DNA of 16,191 nucleotides from Promethearchaeota archaeon. Its GTDB lineage: Archaea > Asgardarchaeota > Lokiarchaeia > Sigynarchaeales > SOKP01. The notes under the pieces are model-generated. The model was given only the letters and a program-made list of their open reading frames with translations. It made no database searches and was not told the origin of the DNA. The stretch covers positions 1 to 16,191 of the forward strand of contig JAGXOB010000027.1 in the NCBI GenBank assembly GCA_019894735.1. The letters run 5' to 3'. This document shows, piece by piece, positions 13,981 through 16,191 of the stretch. Made by a program: the position numbers and the translations under genes. How positions within the stretch are numbered: the first letter of the stretch is position 1; every line of letters begins with the position of its first letter.

Positions 13981-16191
13981 ATGCGCTATATCTTTAAAAT
14001 TCTTCTACTGGGTCTAGATGGAGAAGCCATTTCTTTTTACGCTCTTAGAGCGTTAGGAGAAGAGGGTGAAACTAAAGGAGCTTATTTTGAGTGGTATAAA
14101 GAAGTAAACGCTTTTGAGGATATTTGCGATTTGGAAGTAGATGCAATTACTGATCTCACAAATTCTGATTCTGATTTTGATGATATGCTTGGAACCGTAG
14201 ATGGTGTTATCTACTTCATAAATCCTTTAAATACGGAAGAAATAGAAATTTTCGATTCTATATTACACGATATCAGAAAAATAAAAAGAAGCATCCCTAT
14301 TATTCTGATGTACTATGATCAACAAGGAATATTGCCAATATCAGTAAATGAATTGTTAGAAAACACGTGGTTAGAGTACGTTGATGTGGAAGCATTTGTT
14401 AATCTTCAACCAAGAGAATTTCACCAAGCTTTGCAATGTTTATGTTTAGCGATGATCTCTGGAGATACACCTTTGAATATAGAAAATGCGTGGATGAGAT
14501 TTCCGATCTATTTTCAGCTAGCAAACATCTTCTTTAAAAAAGCGAATAAAGAAGAAAAACCTGAACTTTATTTCTATGCAGCTAAAACCATTGAAAAAAT
14601 TGCGAGGATTGCTGAAATATTGAATAAAGAGGAATACTACATTTTTTGCGAACAGGCTGCGTTTCTTTATTCAAAAGTAAATATGTATTTGGAAGCTTCA
14701 AAGATTCTACAAGATGTAGATAGAAAAAAAGCGGAGAATTATAAAAGATTACACGCCGAATCTATGCTTATAGAAGGTAATAAGTTATTTAACAATCGTA
14801 AATTTGTTCAAGCAGCAAAGCAATATCTAGCAGCAGCCCAATGGTCCGCTATTGAAATTAGAGATAACAATTTAATGGATGAGGCTTTTAAATTAGCAAT
14901 TAATTCTTATATATCTGCTTGCAGAGTTGAAAACGCTTTCAACATTCTCAATAATCTCCCCCACGATCAGACTCTTCTTATCCTACGAGGAGTAACTGCA
15001 AAAATTATTGCTGCTGCAGATTTTTTAATTAAAGAAGAAAATTTCGTCCTAGCTCGAGATCAATTATACCGCGCAATATCTGTATATCAGAAGGAAGGTT
15101 TGTTTGAGGAATTGGAGCAATATGCTAATAAATTAATCACTGTATTAGCCAGTATTCTGAAAATACAACTTAAGGGAGAGCAACGATTTCATGCTAAACA
15201 AACTTATGATGAAATTGAAAATCTCTCAAAAACATACAAAGTCAAAAAACCAGATGTAGATTCACATCTAGAAACCTTAATTAAGCAGTTTTTGAATAAT
15301 CTTGATTTTGGAAATGCTACAATATTAACCAATAGTCTAAATTCTTTAAAGTTAAAGAAAGAATTAACTGACCTGAGTTCTAAAGTAGAAGACAAAAACA
15401 AAGAATTAGTTAAAACACAAATAGAAGAAAACATCAAAAGCGGTGTGAACGTTCTAAATAGCTTTATAGAGCATGAGTTAGACATCTTTAAAGAAATTAA
15501 TTCACAGATTATTAAAGAAGCAAACAACTTTATTGAGGAAGGTGAGTATTCTGAAGCTGCTAAGCACATGAAAGTACAAGTAGAATTTTTGAAAAGAATT
15601 GGTAGAGAAGAAATTCATACTGAAATGATAAAGAAAGTTCTAGATATCCTTTTAGTCGGAAAGCTTTTAGACCAATTTTTTAAAATATATTATGATCTTT
15701 CAAAAAGGGCAAAAAAGATATATTTAAGAAATAGATTTCCCATTATCATAGAAAAATTGAAAGAAATTATAACAGAACGCGATTTCGAACAAATTGAGGA
15801 TATTTTTGTAAATCTCCTCTCCGTTTATAGAGAGCAGTTACTCTATGAACAATCAAAGGAAGTTAGTGAGGCGTTTGTTGATGCTATTAAATCTGAAGCA
15901 ATGAGAATTGTGAAAAATGCCGATAAGATTGATGTCATTGATGCTGCCCTTATGTTGACTAAAAAAGCGAAGGATATTTCACTCGCTTATTTAGATAATC
16001 GAATAATAAATTTCGATAAAATTTACGAGAGAATTGTTGAAATTTGTATCAAATCTGACAAATTACCTTTAGCTAGGATCAATTTAAATGAGATTCTGAA
16101 TACGTTTCTTAAAACAGAACTAGACAAAAAAATACAAAAAATTGAAGATGAAAAAAGTGCTAGCGTAGCTAAAAAGGCGATAGATTCTTTT
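13981..16191 (+). CDS. Pseudo-GTPase-like head fused to long TPR-like helical repeats; 3' end outside the window
   Basis: Open from the ATG at 13981 to the window edge: 737 codons without a stop. Residues 1-165 look like a worn Ras/Arf-type domain. KILLLGLDGEAIS stands where a P-loop GLDGxGKT/S would be, but the lysine is missing. DGVIYFINP matches the strand after G3, and PIILMYYDQQG sits where NKxD is expected. Nucleotide binding is thus doubtful. From about residue 175 onward the sequence is helical, with TPR/SNAP-like pairs such as AAKTIEKIARIAEILNKEEYY, EQAAFLYSKVNMYLEAS, AKQYLAAAQWSAIEI and ARDQLYRAISVYQKEGLFEEL. After about residue 420 it becomes charged coiled coil. Such a layout suits a scaffold or adaptor that binds other proteins. 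Homology to small GTPases is my reading by eye. The next gene and the C-terminus are not visible. Confidence 0.8.
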   Translation, partial: MRYIFKILLLGLDGEAISFYALRALGEEGETKGAYFEWYKEVNAFEDICDLEVDAITDLTNSDSDFDDMLGTVDGVIYFINPLNTEEIEIFDSILHDIRKIKRSIPIILMYYDQQGILPISVNELLENTWLEYVDVEAFVNLQPREFHQALQCLCLAMISGDTPLNIENAWMRFPIYFQLANIFFKKANKEEKPELYFYAAKTIEKIARIAEILNKEEYYIFCEQAAFLYSKVNMYLEASKILQDVDRKKAENYKRLHAESMLIEGNKLFNNRKFVQAAKQYLAAAQWSAIEIRDNNLMDEAFKLAINSYISACRVENAFNILNNLPHDQTLLILRGVTAKIIAAADFLIKEENFVLARDQLYRAISVYQKEGLFEELEQYANKLITVLASILKIQLKGEQRFHAKQTYDEIENLSKTYKVKKPDVDSHLETLIKQFLNNLDFGNATILTNSLNSLKLKKELTDLSSKVEDKNKELVKTQIEENIKSGVNVLNSFIEHELDIFKEINSQIIKEANNFIEEGEYSEAAKHMKVQVEFLKRIGREEIHTEMIKKVLDILLVGKLLDQFFKIYYDLSKRAKKIYLRNRFPIIIEKLKEIITERDFEQIEDIFVNLLSVYREQLLYEQSKEVSEAFVDAIKSEAMRIVKNADKIDVIDAALMLTKKAKDISLAYLDNRIINFDKIYERIVEICIKSDKLPLARINLNEILNTFLKTELDKKIQKIEDEKSASVAKKAIDSF

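Noticed and set aside
15204..15569. Minus-strand ORF of 121 codons
   Set aside because: It lies wholly antisense to the long TPR-like reading frame and shows no recognisable protein features. The same applies to the other short antisense frames in the window.

Overview
The window looks like Asgard archaeal DNA, most likely from a Lokiarchaeia-type lineage. It is AT-rich, with TATA/BRE-like promoters and T-tract terminators. It carries a Ras/Rab-like small GTPase, a divergent archaeal/eukaryotic-type elongation factor 2, a Taw1 (TYW1-type) wyosine enzyme, an EngB-type GTPase, several multi-pass membrane proteins of no known function and a TPR-like protein with a degenerate GTPase-like head. 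The lineage is inferred from gene content, not computed.

The main discovery is at the left edge. The EF-2 gene (entering at base 2, ending at 2245) has four in-frame stop codons in its first 160 bases, yet the conserved EF-2 protein reads on both sides of them in one frame. Two short segments, 33-65 (33 nt) and 152-181 (30 nt), each sit in a well-formed bulge-helix-bulge (BHB) structure, the substrate of the archaeal tRNA-splicing endonuclease. Cutting each 3-nt bulge after its second base removes the segments and all the stops. It also recreates the P-loop (HIDHGKTT, with the lysine codon split by intron 1) and the sequence before switch I (DEEEQARGIT, rejoined by intron 2). The best explanation is two BHB mini-introns in a messenger RNA, both in the GTPase core of a translation factor.

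Layout: EF-2 paralogue (+) with T-tract terminator; small GTPase (-); acidic protein with an internal repeat (+); 7-TM-like protein (+) with terminator; EngB-like GTPase (+); Taw1 with an unusual insert resembling a winged helix (-); nucleoside phosphorylase (+); a minus-strand pair made of a zinc-ribbon/membrane protein and a multi-winged-helix regulator; small alpha/beta hydrolase (-); DUF2085-type membrane protein (-); two tandem paralogous helical proteins (-); and a divergent pseudo-GTPase/TPR-like protein running off the right edge (+).

Most genes seem to be single transcription units; the 8843-10492 / 7913-8815 pair (27-nt gap) is the clearest operon. Translation and tRNA decoding (EF-2, Taw1, EngB) is the only recurring theme. 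I saw no rRNA, tRNA, CRISPR array, insertion sequence or replication origin.
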